A DNA stretch of 64,000 bases from Phytohabitans maris (GCF_031085175.1 NZ_JAVHUY010000028.1:1-64000); one strand, 5' to 3'; shown: positions 17,786 through 26,212, numbered from the stretch's first letter. The notes: generated by a model from the sequence alone, not told the origin. Numbers and translations are program-made.

Positions 17786-18540
17786 GCCGCGATCCGGTGC
17801 TGGCGCGGCGGGGCGAGGTCGTGCAGCAGCGCCAGCCGCTCCGGGGTGAGCGGCTCGCGGAAGAGCGCCAGGTGCTCGCGGATCACCGCCGGCGGCCACT
17901 CCCACCAGCGCAGCTCGAGCAGGCTCTCCACCATCGGGGCGGGGAAGCGCGGGCGCAGGTGGCGGGCGGGCACCCCGACCACCACCTCGTAGTCGGCCAC
18001 GTCGCGGGTCACGACCGCGCCGGCGCCGACCACCGCGCCCACACCGATCCGCACGCCGGAACGGATCGTCGCGCCGGCTCCGATCCACGCGTCCGCGCCG
18101 ATCGTCGTACGCCCCACGGCCGGCCAGGGGTCGTCGCAGAAGCCGAACTCGTGGTTGACCGGGAAGACGTGCGTCGTCGGCAGCTGCGGCCAGTGCGGGC
18201 TGGCGCCCACCGTCACCTTCTCGGCGATGCCCGCGTACGGGCCGACGTCGGTGTTGAACAGCGAGGCGAACCGCCCCACGATCGAGTACGGCCGCACGCT
18301 GCTGGACCACAGCAGCGCGTACTCCATGATCAGAGCGTTGCGCTCGACGACGGTGTCCTTGAGCTTCACCTGGTTGAGGCTGACCGTCGCGCCGTTGCGC
18401 CGGGCCCGCAGCACGGTGAGGAGGTTCGCCAACGAATAGGTGCGCGGCCACGCATTGACGGTCTTGGGCATGATCTCGCCGGCCGGCGGCGCCGCGGTGG
18501 ACACCAGGCCACCGGTGAGCGTGGCGGGACTGATCGTCAT
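17782..18540 (-). CDS. CatB/Vat-type O-acetyltransferase (left-handed beta-helix)
   Basis: 252 aa. A hexapeptide-repeat core ([20 protein letters not shown] and following turns, about residues 145-185) is followed by [11 protein letters not shown] and the Trp-rich [15 protein letters not shown], both characteristic of xenobiotic acetyltransferases such as CatB and Vat. These use acetyl-CoA to acetylate chloramphenicol, streptogramin A or related alcohols. This one has an atypically long N-terminus (about 90 residues before the helix). It is coupled to DrrAB-like exporter genes, so self-resistance or tailoring of a small molecule is possible. Substrate unknown. Confidence 0.82.
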   Translation of the reverse strand: MTISPATLTGGLVSTAAPPAGEIMPKTVNAWPRTYSLANLLTVLRARRNGATVSLNQVKLKDTVVERNALIMEYALLWSSSVRPYSIVGRFASLFNTDVGPYAGIAEKVTVGASPHWPQLPTTHVFPVNHEFGFCDDPWPAVGRTTIGADAWIGAGATIRSGVRIGVGAVVGAGAVVTRDVADYEVVVGVPARHLRPRFPAPMVESLLELRWWEWPPAVIREHLALFREPLTPERLALLHDLAPPRQHRIAA

Positions 18541-18745
18541 TCCGTACCCCTCGTGATTGGATTACCCGTTCGCTGAGCAACGATAGGATCGGATCGCGCA
18601 ATGCGTCGTCGGCCGCGCGATCGAATTCCCCATTCGCCATTCCGCCGGTCGGCGGAAAATGTGAATTCGGAATGTCGGCGGAGCGTCTCCGGTGGGTCCT
18701 GCGGGTGCCACGCCGTGACCCGCGGCACCCGGCCCGCGGCCGGGG

Positions 18746-18818
18746 TGGGTTGTGAAACCGCGAAGGGCGAGGCCGCGGGAGCAACGGTCCGGACCACGAC
18801 GGGCGTCGCGGCAGCTCG
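18746..18818 (-). repeat. Dispersed intergenic repeat after the response regulator gene
   Basis: Read on the minus strand it starts GAGCTGCCGCGACGCCCGTC, 18 bases after the response-regulator stop, and ends GCGGTTTCACAACCC. It has the same order of blocks and the same position relative to a gene 3' end as the three LacI-linked copies. The rest of 18541-18836 has no gene; the AT-richer part (18541-18680) probably carries the promoter of the acetyltransferase-exporter operon. Confidence 0.78.
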
Positions 18819-18836
18819 AATCTTGGAATGGATCTG

Positions 18837-19460
18837 CTAGGTCAGGCCGTGGCTGTGGGCGAAGACGGCGAGCTGCACGCGGTCGCGGAGCTCGAGCTTG
18901 GTCAGCAGCCGGGAGACGTGGGTCTTGACGGTGGACTCGCCGAGCACGAGCTCGTGGGCGATCTCGGCGTTGGTGCGGCCGTGCGCGACCAGCCGCAGCA
19001 CGCTGCGCTCCCGCTCGCTGAGCCGGCGCCCGCCGTTGGCGCGGGGGACCGCCGGGGCGGCCCGGTAGAGGTCGAGCAGGCGGCGGGCGAACGGCGGCGA
19101 CAGCCAGGCGTCGCCCCGCGCGACCGCGCGGACCGCGGCGATCAGGCTGGTGCCGGCCTCGGCGGTGAGCACGAACCCGTCGACGCCGGCCCGCGCCGCC
19201 CGGTCGACCGGGACCTCGTCGGCCGCGCCGGCGAGCAGCACGACCCGGGTGGCGGCACCCTCGCCGCGCAGCGCGACGGCCGTGGGGAGCGCGTCGGTGA
19301 CGACGACGTCGGGCGCCAGGCGGGTCGCCGCGGCCACGGCGGTCGGGCCGCCCGCGGTCTCGGCGGCGAGCGCGAAGTCGTCGACCGCGAGCAGCACGGC
19401 GCGCATGCCCTCACGCAGCATGGACGGCTCGGCCACCAGCATGATCCTGATCATCGGCAT
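18837..19460 (-). CDS. NarL/FixJ-type response regulator
   Basis: 207 aa: receiver domain (1-125) and LuxR-type helix-turn-helix (140-205, with [20 protein letters not shown] and [14 protein letters not shown]). The predicted phospho-acceptor is Asp56 in VVTDALP. The usual acidic pair near the N-terminus is reduced to one Glu (VAEPSM), and the conserved Lys of the receiver appears to be Thr99 (GFVLTAEAG), so regulation by normal phosphorylation is doubtful. No histidine-kinase gene is adjacent. The start ATG at 19458-19460 was preferred; a second Met is two codons on. Confidence 0.85.
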   Translation of the reverse strand: MPMIRIMLVAEPSMLREGMRAVLLAVDDFALAAETAGGPTAVAAATRLAPDVVVTDALPTAVALRGEGAATRVVLLAGAADEVPVDRAARAGVDGFVLTAEAGTSLIAAVRAVARGDAWLSPPFARRLLDLYRAAPAVPRANGGRRLSERERSVLRLVAHGRTNAEIAHELVLGESTVKTHVSRLLTKLELRDRVQLAVFAHSHGLT

Positions 19461-19484
19461 GCGTCTTGTCCCCCCGGATGCGGG

Positions 19485-19976
19485 CTAATTGTAGCCCGCT
19501 CCGGGATGCCGGGCGGCCGGCTCGAAAATGCGATATCCGACCGCCCGGTAAATTGCTCGTGAAGTCGATCCTGAAATCGTAACTTCGGTTTTATGTTTCC
19601 GGCGGATTATGTATCGCGATCCGGAGTATTGCCCGGCCGGCCTGAGCGAAGTGGCCCTTCGGACGGGCCCGGAAGAGCGGTTCGGTGCCGGAGAGGACGG
19701 CCGCCGTGCCGCGTGGGCCGACCCGGAGGCCGCCGCCGCCCGGCCGGCCCCGCCGGTGCCGTCGTCGCGCCGCGTGACCATCCCGCTCCGGGCGAGCGGC
19801 GCGTCCACCTGGGACCGGGCGGCGGCGGTGAGGACGGCCGTGGGGACCGGCCGGCCGTCGAAGCCGAGCTCGCGGAGCACGAACGGCTCGTCCGCGGCGA
19901 CCGCGGCCGCCAGCACCGGCTTGGCCAGCGGCGTGCGGGCGGCGGGGAACCGTGTGCCCCGCCGCTCGGCGGCCAC
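19485..19976 (-). other. Uncertain reading frame, possible gene remnant
   Basis: A 163-aa open frame. Only the first half (about 19750-19976) shows the codon bias of real genes here; the second half becomes Ser/Arg-rich and lower in third-position GC. It resembles no family I know. The stretch 19461-20129 contains no other convincing gene; it may be a decayed gene or a promoter region. Confidence 0.25.
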
Positions 19977-20129
19977 CCGCCGGCCGGTGTGGACGGTCGC
20001 GGCCCCAGAGCGGGCGGTGGCTCCAGCCGGAGATGTCGTACATCTGCGGGACGAGACCTCGTTGCGCTCCGGATCGTTGCCCGGCTCGCGGGTGGTACCC
20101 GCTCCGGCGATTCGCCTAGGCCGGTGGCG

Positions 20130-20558
20130 TCAGCGGCGCCGTGCGCGGACCGTGGCGCGCCGGCGGCGCAGGACCACGGCGGTGCCCAGCGCGGCGACCA
20201 CCCCGGCCGCCGCGGCGACGGCGGGTGCCGGCCGGTGCCGTACCCGCTCGGTGACCTGGCCCGCCCGCAGCGCGGCCTGCTCGCTCACCGAGTGCCCGGC
20301 GTCCCGCGCGCGGTGGCGGGCGCCGGCGACCGTGCCTTTGGCGCGGGCCTCGATCTCCCCGGCGCGGGCGGTGTCCCGGACGCGGTCGCGGGCGTCCGCG
20401 ACGGCGTCCTTGGCCCGGGCCTTCACGTCCGCCTTGGCGGCGAGCGCCGAGACCGTGTCGCCCAGCTCATCGCGGGTCACCTCGATGTCCGCGCGGATCG
20501 CGTCGGCGTCGCCGGCCGGTGGTGGCGGCGGTGGTGTGGGCTTGTCGTCCGCGGTCAT
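20130..20558 (-). CDS. DUF3618 family protein
   Basis: 142 aa from the ATG at 20558. A proline-rich start is followed by the DUF3618 core ADAIRADIEVTRDELGDTVS, an Ala/Arg/Asp-rich helical region (about 45-100) that looks coiled, a hydrophobic helix (AAAAGVVAALGTAVVLRRRR) and a very basic tail. Probably a membrane-associated envelope or stress protein; the function of the family is unknown. The ATG overlaps the stop of the upstream holin-X-like gene by four bases, so they are coupled. Confidence 0.85.
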   Translation of the reverse strand: MTADDKPTPPPPPPAGDADAIRADIEVTRDELGDTVSALAAKADVKARAKDAVADARDRVRDTARAGEIEARAKGTVAGARHRARDAGHSVSEQAALRAGQVTERVRHRPAPAVAAAAGVVAALGTAVVLRRRRATVRARRR

Positions 20559-20953
20559 CGGTGTACCTTCTCCCGCACCTCGCCGAGGTCGGCGCGGAGG
20601 CTGCCGGCCGCCTCCCGGGGCACCGGCGGCACGCCGCGCGCCACCTGGCGCCGTCCGGCGAGCGCGAGCACGCCCGCGACCGCGAAGAGGGCGGCCGCGA
20701 CGATCAGGGCGGACAGCCACCCGGGCAGCGCCTCGGCGAGGGCCAGGCCGGCGGCGGTGAGCAGGGCCGCCAGGCCGAACAGCGCGATCACACCGCCGCC
20801 ACCCAGCAGGCCGGCGCCGGTGCCGGCGCGCTTGCCCTTCTGCACCATCTCGACGCGGGCTAGGGCCAGCTCGTCGCGGACCAGGCGGGAGATCTGCTCG
20901 GCGGCCTGGCGGACCAGGTCGCCGGTACCCGCGCCGCGTGCGGCGTCGGACAT
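20555..20953 (-). CDS. Phage-holin-superfamily (holin-X-like) membrane protein
   Basis: 132 aa. It has an amphipathic N-terminus (DLVRQAAEQISRLVRDELAL) followed by two hydrophobic segments separated by a short turn (about 55-80 and 87-108), the pattern of actinobacterial holin-X/DUF1469 proteins. GAGGAGGGA precedes the ATG. It forms a two-gene operon with the DUF3618 protein, a common pairing in actinobacteria that suggests a shared, still unknown envelope role rather than phage lysis. Confidence 0.82.
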   Translation of the reverse strand: MSDAARGAGTGDLVRQAAEQISRLVRDELALARVEMVQKGKRAGTGAGLLGGGGVIALFGLAALLTAAGLALAEALPGWLSALIVAAALFAVAGVLALAGRRQVARGVPPVPREAAGSLRADLGEVREKVHR

Positions 20954-21143
20954 CGTCGTTCCCTCCTCACTGACGGGTCGCCGCCCGGGGCCGAACACCG
21001 GCGCGGAACGCGGTCATGCCCAGGTCATGCCCGGCGCCGACCAGCTCAAACACGAAGGGGTGACCGGCCGGCCCGAGGGCGTAACGCGTACGCCGGGCGG
21101 GGCGCTCTTCCCTACGGTGGACCCGACCCGATGGAGGACGACC

Positions 21144-21482
21144 ATGATCGACGACCTCGGCGCGGCACCGGCCGGGCTGGTGGTGACCGCCGTCCCGGCG
21201 GGCGGCGGCGTACGGCTCGTGGTCGTCGGCGAGGTCGACGTCATCTCCGCCGGGCAGTTCCGCGAGTACCTGGGCGGGGCGCTCGACATCGGGCCCGCGG
21301 CGCTCACCGTCGACCTGGCCGGTGTCACGTTCCTGGACTCGTCGGGGCTCAGCGCGCTCGTCTACGCCCACCACCGCGCCCGCGACGAGCGCGTCCCCTT
21401 CGTGGTCGCCGACCCGCAGCCGCAGGTGCGCCGGCTCCTCGACGTCACCGGGCTGCTGACGGTGCTCACCGAGCAGGGCTGA
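21144..21482 (+). CDS. STAS-domain anti-sigma factor antagonist
   Basis: 112 aa, a complete single STAS domain. VGEVDVISAGQFREYLGG and VTFLDSSGLSALVYAH are the conserved blocks; Ser66 or Ser67 in DSSG is the expected site phosphorylated by a partner anti-sigma kinase. Unphosphorylated, it would bind the kinase and free a sigma factor. GGAGGACGACC precedes ATG. No anti-sigma kinase or sigma gene is next to it. Confidence 0.9.
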   Translation: MIDDLGAAPAGLVVTAVPAGGGVRLVVVGEVDVISAGQFREYLGGALDIGPAALTVDLAGVTFLDSSGLSALVYAHHRARDERVPFVVADPQPQVRRLLDVTGLLTVLTEQG

Positions 21483-21560
21483 CCGGTTTCGCGGCGGTTT
21501 CAGGTCTCGCGGCGTTTCGGGTCTCGGGTTTCGCGGTGCCTTCGGGCGCGGGAGGTGGGG

Positions 21561-21944
21561 TCAGCGGCGGCTGGTGCCGCCGGCGGCGAGGCTCGCCAGG
21601 TCGTCCGGAAGCTGGGCCAGCGTGTCCATGAACTCCTTGTAGCCGACCACGTCCCGCAGCGCCCGCAGCACCGCGACGATGCCCGCCTCGGCGGTGGCGA
21701 GGTCCACACCGGTGGACTCGCCGACCCGCCGGACGAACTCCCCGTACGGAAACACCTCCGGGTACTCCTGCCCCTTCGTGAGGTACGGCCGCAGCTCGTC
21801 CGGCACCCGGTCGGCGAGGTCCGCCGCCTCCCCGCCGCTGATCCGCTGGGTGAGCGTGCTCAGCGTCGCCTCGGTCAGCGCCTCGGAGACGTCCGTGGTG
21901 GTGCCGGTCCACTCGGCGACCTTGTGGATGAATGCGAGCTCCAT
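21561..21944 (-). CDS. DUF2267 family protein
   Basis: 127 aa. The sequence (EALTEATLSTLTQRISGGEA, DELRPYL, then a second similar helical half around FVRRVGESTGVDL and AVLRALRDVVGY) matches the two-repeat helical DUF2267 family, often found near stress-related genes. No catalytic motif is visible; function unknown. It follows the STAS gene convergently. Confidence 0.8.
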   Translation of the reverse strand: MELAFIHKVAEWTGTTTDVSEALTEATLSTLTQRISGGEAADLADRVPDELRPYLTKGQEYPEVFPYGEFVRRVGESTGVDLATAEAGIVAVLRALRDVVGYKEFMDTLAQLPDDLASLAAGGTSRR

Positions 21945-22019
21945 CCGCCCACCGTCCGGGCGACGGGGTGAGCCCGGATCACCCGCCGCGGGTGGGGCCC
22001 CGACCCCCGCCGGGTGGGC

Positions 22020-23276
22020 CTACGCCAGCCGGCGCAGCGCCTCAACCGCGTCCCGCTCCGCCTCGTACACAGTGGACACATGGGTGGCGAGCGCGGCGAA
22101 GTCCACTTCGGCCGGTGGCTTCTCGTACATGTCCGCGCGCAGCGCCCACAGCTCGCCCGCCGCCTCGGCCCGCGCCGTCGCGCCGTCGTCACCGGCCGCC
22201 ACGCCGGCGGCCAGGTCCGCGGTCAGCTCGCGCAGCCGCTGGTACTCCGGCACGTCCGCGGGGAGCGCCGCCTCGGCCAGGTCGTGCCACCGCCGCCCCG
22301 CCTCCCGGAACGCCTCGGCCGCCGCACCCGTCTCGCCGACCAGCGGGGCCGCCTCGTCGAGGAAGTCCGCGTACAGGTCGCGCAGGTGCCCGCCGCTCAT
22401 GCCGACCGGCTCGACACCCTCCCAAATGGACAGCAGCGCGTCGGTCAGCCCGCGGCCGTCCGCGAAGACCCGCGGCCAGCCCTTGGCGTTGCGCGGGTCG
22501 GCCACCAGCCGCGCCCACTTGCCCCAGGCCGGCACCGCGAAAGACGCCGACTCCCCGCCCAGGTGCGCCACGCAGTCCACGATCCCCGCGCGCACGAGCG
22601 GCGCCAGGTCCGCGGGCGCGGTCACCGTCTCCGCCACCACCAGATTGTTCTTGTACGAGGAGACGCGCCCCCGGGCCCGGTCCAGTGTGGAGCGTTCGAC
22701 GGTGAGCGGAGCGAGGTTGCGGTCGTCGACGCGCACCGCGTCGCCCGTGGCGGCGTACACGACCACCGGGTGCCCGCCGAACCCGTCGATGTGTGACGGC
22801 AGGTGCCAGTACCCGATCAGCTGCCGGTCCGGCCACACGATGGCCGGCTGGCCGGCGTCGAGCCGCGCGCTGAGCTCGGCCGCCGCGCCCTTCGCCCCGG
22901 ACGTGGCGTGCACGTGCGCGGTGGCGCCGAGCCGGTCGAGGGTGCGGGCGGTCCAGTCGATGTAGTTCCACCGGTACCGGTAGCCGAGCGTGAGGTTCGT
23001 GTACCGGTGCTCCTTGAACTCCCACAGGATGTAGCCGGCGCCCAGCCCGCCGCCGATGCCGAGGACCGTCGCCTCGGACAGGCCCGGCACGCCGGCGTGC
23101 GCGAGCAGGTTGGCGATGTTGGCCGAGTCGGGGTGGATGCCGCCGCGCAGCGCCCAGCCGTGGTCGGTGGGTGCCGGCTCGGCGCCGACGACGTGCCGCC
23201 GAGCCGTGCTGTAGCGCTCGCCGGTCCGGGCCATGCGCGCGCGGATCCGCGCCTTGAGGTGCTTGCCGCTGGTCAT
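22020..23276 (-). CDS. BtrH N-terminal/DUF4872-like protein
   Basis: 418 aa from the ATG at 23276. It begins with a basic segment, LKARIRARMARTGERYSTAR, a motif common at the start of many actinobacterial proteins. The core (residues about 50-250) resembles BtrH, the butirosin acyltransferase related to cysteine peptidases: ANLLAHAGVP, GGGLGAGYILWEF, GQPAIVWPDRQL and FGGHPVVVYAAT. The C-terminal half matches the DUF4872 domain usually joined to it. Expected catalytic residues were not all identified. There is no aminoglycoside cluster nearby, so the role is open: acyl transfer or peptide processing. Confidence 0.65.
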   Translation of the reverse strand: MTSGKHLKARIRARMARTGERYSTARRHVVGAEPAPTDHGWALRGGIHPDSANIANLLAHAGVPGLSEATVLGIGGGLGAGYILWEFKEHRYTNLTLGYRYRWNYIDWTARTLDRLGATAHVHATSGAKGAAAELSARLDAGQPAIVWPDRQLIGYWHLPSHIDGFGGHPVVVYAATGDAVRVDDRNLAPLTVERSTLDRARGRVSSYKNNLVVAETVTAPADLAPLVRAGIVDCVAHLGGESASFAVPAWGKWARLVADPRNAKGWPRVFADGRGLTDALLSIWEGVEPVGMSGGHLRDLYADFLDEAAPLVGETGAAAEAFREAGRRWHDLAEAALPADVPEYQRLRELTADLAAGVAAGDDGATARAEAAGELWALRADMYEKPPAEVDFAALATHVSTVYEAERDAVEALRRLA

Positions 23277-23530
23277 CGTGCGTCCTTCGCCTGGCCGCGC
23301 GCCACCGCCGACCCACGCTCGCACGGCCGCCGCGACCATCGGGTGCGAACAGACTGCACGGACCGAACCACATCCCGAGGCCGGAAAACCCCTTTGCCTC
23401 CGCACCGCCGGGTCGCGTGGGGACCCGGTCAGGAGGTTGGGCGCGGGAACACGCCACCCGCAGCATACCCCCTGCCCGGGTCGGTCAGGGGTCGGCGTCC
23501 GGGGCCGCTTCGCCGGCGGGCCTCAAGCCC

Positions 23531-23800
23531 GACGGGGGCTCGCTCGGGTCCGAGCTGGCCGAGCGGGTCGTCGCTCTGCCGGCTCGGGGTCGGCGTGCCG
23601 GCGTCGCTTTGGCCGGGCCGCTCAGCTCGTGCGGGGGGCTCGGCCGGACGGGGGCTTGCTCGGGTCCGTGTTGGCCGAGCGGGTCGTCGCTCTGCCGGCT
23701 CGGGGTCGGCGTGCCGGGCCGCTCAGCTCGCGCGGGGGGCTCAGCCCGCGCGGGGGCTCAGCTCGCGCGGGGGCTCAGCTCGCGCGGGGGCTCAGCCGGC
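23531..23800. repeat. Nested direct repeats downstream of the NrtR-like gene
   Basis: A 71-base unit starting GACGGGGGCTCGCTCGGGTC occurs at 23531-23601 and 23647-23717 (period 116). It is followed by short tandem units GCTCAGCTCGCGCGGGG, with CTCAG starts at 23722, 23740, 23757, 23774 and 23791 (spacing 18, 17, 17, 17). The last unit supplies the stop codon of the NrtR-like gene. The rest of 23277-23530 contains no convincing gene. Such repeats are prone to copy-number change. Confidence 0.8.
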
Positions 23801-24544
23801 AGGTGGGCGGGGGATGGCCGGGTGGAGGTGGGCGGTGGTGCCGCGGCGGTAGAGCTCGGCCCAGCCCCGCCCGGTCGCCAGCTTCTCCCCGGTCGGCTCC
23901 ACGAACCCCGGCGTCGACAGCACCTTGCGCCGGAAGTTGGCCGGGTGCAGTGGCACGCCCCACACCGTCTCGTACACCCGGCGCAGGTCGGCGACCGTGA
24001 ACGGCTCGTCCAGGAACGTCGTGGCAAGCCCGGTGTACTCCAGCTTGGCCCGGGCCCGCTCCACCCCCTCGGCGAGGATGCGGCCGTGGTCGAAGGCCAG
24101 GACGGCGCCGGACTCGATGTCGGCGATCGGGCGGTACCGCGCCTCGGCGGCGTCCGTGCCGGCGATCGGCATCGGCAGGTCGGGAACCAGCGCCAGATAG
24201 GCCACCGAGACCACCCGCATGCGCGGGTCCCGCCCCGGGTCGCCGAACGTCGCGAGCTGCTCCAGGTGGGCGCCGGCCCGGAGCCCGGTCTCCTCGGCCA
24301 GCTCCCGCGCGGCCGCCTCGTCGAGCGTCTCGTCCGGGCCGACGAAGCCGCCGGGCAGCGCCCAGCGCCCCCGCTGCGGCGGCTCGCCGCGGCGGATCAG
24401 CAGCACGCACAGCTCACCGTCGCGCACGGTGAGGATCACCAGGTCGACGGTGACGGCGACCGGCGGGAACGCCCGCGGGTCGTAGCTGGCGAGGAAGCTC
24501 CGGTCCTCGTCGGTGAGGTAGTTGTCGACGGTCACGCAGAGCAT
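23792..24544 (-). CDS. NrtR-like Nudix-domain regulator or ADP-ribose pyrophosphatase
   Basis: 250 aa. An N-terminal Nudix domain carries an intact Nudix box (GGFVGPDETLDEAAARELAE then ETGL), and the C-terminal 80 residues form the winged-helix region seen in NrtR (EPFTVADLRRVYETVWGVPL). NrtR proteins bind ADP-ribose and repress NAD-metabolism genes; those with an intact box may also hydrolyse ADP-ribose. It is divergent from NADAR and PARG genes, and two identical-type palindromes lie over its start. The ATG at 24544 is preferred; a GTG three codons earlier is possible and would lie inside the operator. Confidence 0.8.
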   Translation of the reverse strand: MLCVTVDNYLTDEDRSFLASYDPRAFPPVAVTVDLVILTVRDGELCVLLIRRGEPPQRGRWALPGGFVGPDETLDEAAARELAEETGLRAGAHLEQLATFGDPGRDPRMRVVSVAYLALVPDLPMPIAGTDAAEARYRPIADIESGAVLAFDHGRILAEGVERARAKLEYTGLATTFLDEPFTVADLRRVYETVWGVPLHPANFRRKVLSTPGFVEPTGEKLATGRGWAELYRRGTTAHLHPAIPRPPAG

Positions 24545-24547
24545 TCT

Positions 24548-24582
24548 ACTCACGATGAGTTGTGTAAAGACTCAAAGTGAGT
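24548..24582. promoter_or_regulatory. Two ACTCA-N3-TGAGT operators
   Basis: ACTCACGATGAGT (24548-24560) and ACTCAAAGTGAGT (24570-24582) are 13-base palindromes with the same arms, 22 bases centre to centre, about two helical turns. The second is extended to GACTCAAAGTGAGTC. They lie in an AT-richer divergent promoter region, next to the start of the NrtR-like gene and upstream of the NADAR gene, ideal for one dimeric regulator to control both directions. Confidence 0.7.
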
Positions 24583-24594
24583 CATGATGTTTCC

Positions 24595-24861
24595 ATGGAT
24601 TGGGGCACGGGGGACGCCACGCCGGAGACGTGGGCGCGGCACGCGGTCGCGCCGCTCGGGGGTATGCCTCCGGGCGTGGTGCCCACCCGTTCCGGGATCG
24701 CCGCCCGTCCCGGCTGGGCGGCCGCGCGGCGCCCCGGCGGCCTCGACGCCCGCCGGACGGTCGAAACCCTCGGGACCGTCCTCGCCCTCGCGACCGTCGA
24801 AACCCTCGGGACGGTCGGCGCCCTCGCGACCGTCGAGGCCCTCGGGAAAGGAGTGTCATGA
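24595..24861 (+). CDS. Possible small protein with 36-base tandem repeats, upstream of NADAR
   Basis: An 88-codon frame from ATG 24595 whose TGA overlaps the NADAR ATG (ATGA at 24858-24861). Its 3' third is a 36-base tandem repeat (units at 24760, 24796 and a partial unit at 24832) encoding TVETLGTVLALA-type repeats. The Shine-Dalgarno of the NADAR gene (GGAAAGGAG) lies inside it. It may be a real leader protein or just an open frame in the 5' region; low confidence. With the operators, this accounts for the whole 24545-24857 stretch. Confidence 0.35.
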   Translation: MDWGTGDATPETWARHAVAPLGGMPPGVVPTRSGIAARPGWAAARRPGGLDARRTVETLGTVLALATVETLGTVGALATVEALGKGVS

Positions 24862-25406
24862 CACCGAAGGAACGCCTCACCGCGCTGCGCGACGCCGAGT
24901 TGGACGGCAAGCCGATGAGGATCACTCCGTTCTGGGGCCACCGGCCGTCCGCGAGCGGCGCGGTCGGGCCCGGCTGCCTGAGCCAGTGGTGGCCGGTCGA
25001 GTTCACAGTGGACGGTGTGGCGTACCGGACCGCCGAGCACTGGATGATGGCCGCCAAAGCACGCCTCTTCGGCGACGACGAGGCGCTCGCCGCCGTCCTC
25101 GCGGCCACGAGCCCCGCCACGGCCAAGGCCGCCGGGCGCAAGGTGCGCGACTTCCACGAGCAGAAGTGGGCCGACGAGCGGTACGCGATCGTGGTCGCGG
25201 GCAACCTCGCCAAGTTCGGCCAGCACGGCGCCCTGCGCGAGTTCCTGCTCGCCACCGGCGACCGGGTGCTCGTGGAGGCCAGCCCGTACGACCGGGTGTG
25301 GGGCATCGGCATGGGGCCCAACAACCCCGACGTCGCCCACCCGCTGAAGTGGCGCGGGCTCAACCTGCTCGGCTTCGCGCTCATGGACGTGCGGGAGCGG
25401 CTGTGA
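24858..25406 (+). CDS. NADAR-domain protein (YbiA-like)
   Basis: 182 aa, a complete single NADAR domain: LSQWWPVEF, YRTAEHWMMAAKARLF with the conserved Glu, and YDRVWGIGMGPNNPD at the C-terminal side. NADAR proteins bind or hydrolyse N-glycosides related to ADP-ribose; some remove ADP-ribose from guanine in DNA and act as antitoxins, others act on riboflavin intermediates. Here it is coupled to a PARG-type gene by a GTGA overlap and faces an ADP-ribose-type regulator, which favours an ADP-ribose role. No toxin gene is visible next to it. Confidence 0.9.
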   Translation: MTPKERLTALRDAELDGKPMRITPFWGHRPSASGAVGPGCLSQWWPVEFTVDGVAYRTAEHWMMAAKARLFGDDEALAAVLAATSPATAKAAGRKVRDFHEQKWADERYAIVVAGNLAKFGQHGALREFLLATGDRVLVEASPYDRVWGIGMGPNNPDVAHPLKWRGLNLLGFALMDVRERL

Positions 25407-26212
25407 ACAACCAGCGGCTGCGGGCCGTCGCCGCGGACACCGTCACGATCACCCAGGTCGGCGGCTACCGCGCGCGCTCCGGAGCCTGGGTCGACATCCG
25501 CGCCGCGGTCCGGGGCGCCGTGGCCCGCACCCACATGTACCTGCCCGGCGAGCCGCTCCCGGCCGGCTTCGTCCGTCCGGGCGGCGGGCTGGTGGAGGTC
25601 TCGAACGAGTCCACACTGGCCGCCGCCCGCCGGCTCGGCGACGGCGCGGCGGCGCTGGTGTTCGCCTCGGCCCGCAACCCCGGCGGCGGCTTCCTCACCG
25701 GCGCCCGGGCGCAGGAGGAGGAGATCGCCCGGGCCTCCGCGCTGCACGCCTGCCTCCGCGCGACGCCCGCGTTCTACCTGCACCACCGCGCCAACGACGA
25801 CCTGCGCTACAGCGACCGCGTCGTCTACTCGCCCGGCGTGCCGGTCTTCCGCGACGACACCCTGCGCCTGCTCGACCGTCCACACCGGACCGCGTTCCTC
25901 ACCGCGGCCGCGCCCAACCTGCGGGCGGTACGCGACAACCAGCCGCACCTCGCCGACACGGTCCCCGCCGTCCTGCGCACCCGCGCCCTCCGGGTGCTCC
26001 AGGTCGCCGCCGCGCACGGCCACCGCCGCCTCGTCCTGGGCGCGTGGGGCTGCGGCGTCTTCGGCAACGACCCGGCGACGGTCGCGGACGCCTTCACCGC
26101 GGCGCTGGACCGCGTCGACACCTTCGACCACGTCGTCTTCGCCGTCCTCGACCGCGCGCCCGGCACCCCCACCTACCACGCCTTCGCCGCGGCCGCCTCG
26201 TCGCTCGTATAA
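25403..26212 (+). CDS. Bacterial-type poly(ADP-ribose) glycohydrolase (TIGR02452 family)
   Basis: 269 aa from GTG 25403, overlapping the NADAR stop as GTGA. The macrodomain-like core carries SARNPGGGFLTGARAQEEE (about residues 92-110), the Gly-rich loop and Glu-Glu catalytic motif of microbial PARG. GAWGCGVFGNDPATVADAF follows in the second half. It should hydrolyse ADP-ribose chains or terminal ADP-ribose from proteins or nucleic acids. With the NADAR protein and Nudix regulator it makes a compact ADP-ribose removal and recycling unit. Confidence 0.92.
   Translation: MNNQRLRAVAADTVTITQVGGYRARSGAWVDIRAAVRGAVARTHMYLPGEPLPAGFVRPGGGLVEVSNESTLAAARRLGDGAAALVFASARNPGGGFLTGARAQEEEIARASALHACLRATPAFYLHHRANDDLRYSDRVVYSPGVPVFRDDTLRLLDRPHRTAFLTAAAPNLRAVRDNQPHLADTVPAVLRTRALRVLQVAAAHGHRRLVLGAWGCGVFGNDPATVADAFTAALDRVDTFDHVVFAVLDRAPGTPTYHAFAAAASSLV

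Noticed and set aside
19609-20129. Plus-strand open frame before the DUF3618 gene
   Set aside because: Ser/Arg/Ala-rich without motifs and overlaps a better minus-strand frame; neither is convincing as a whole gene.
24760-24850. Short tandem repeats considered as a CRISPR array
   Set aside because: The 36-base units are contiguous with no spacers and no cas genes are present.
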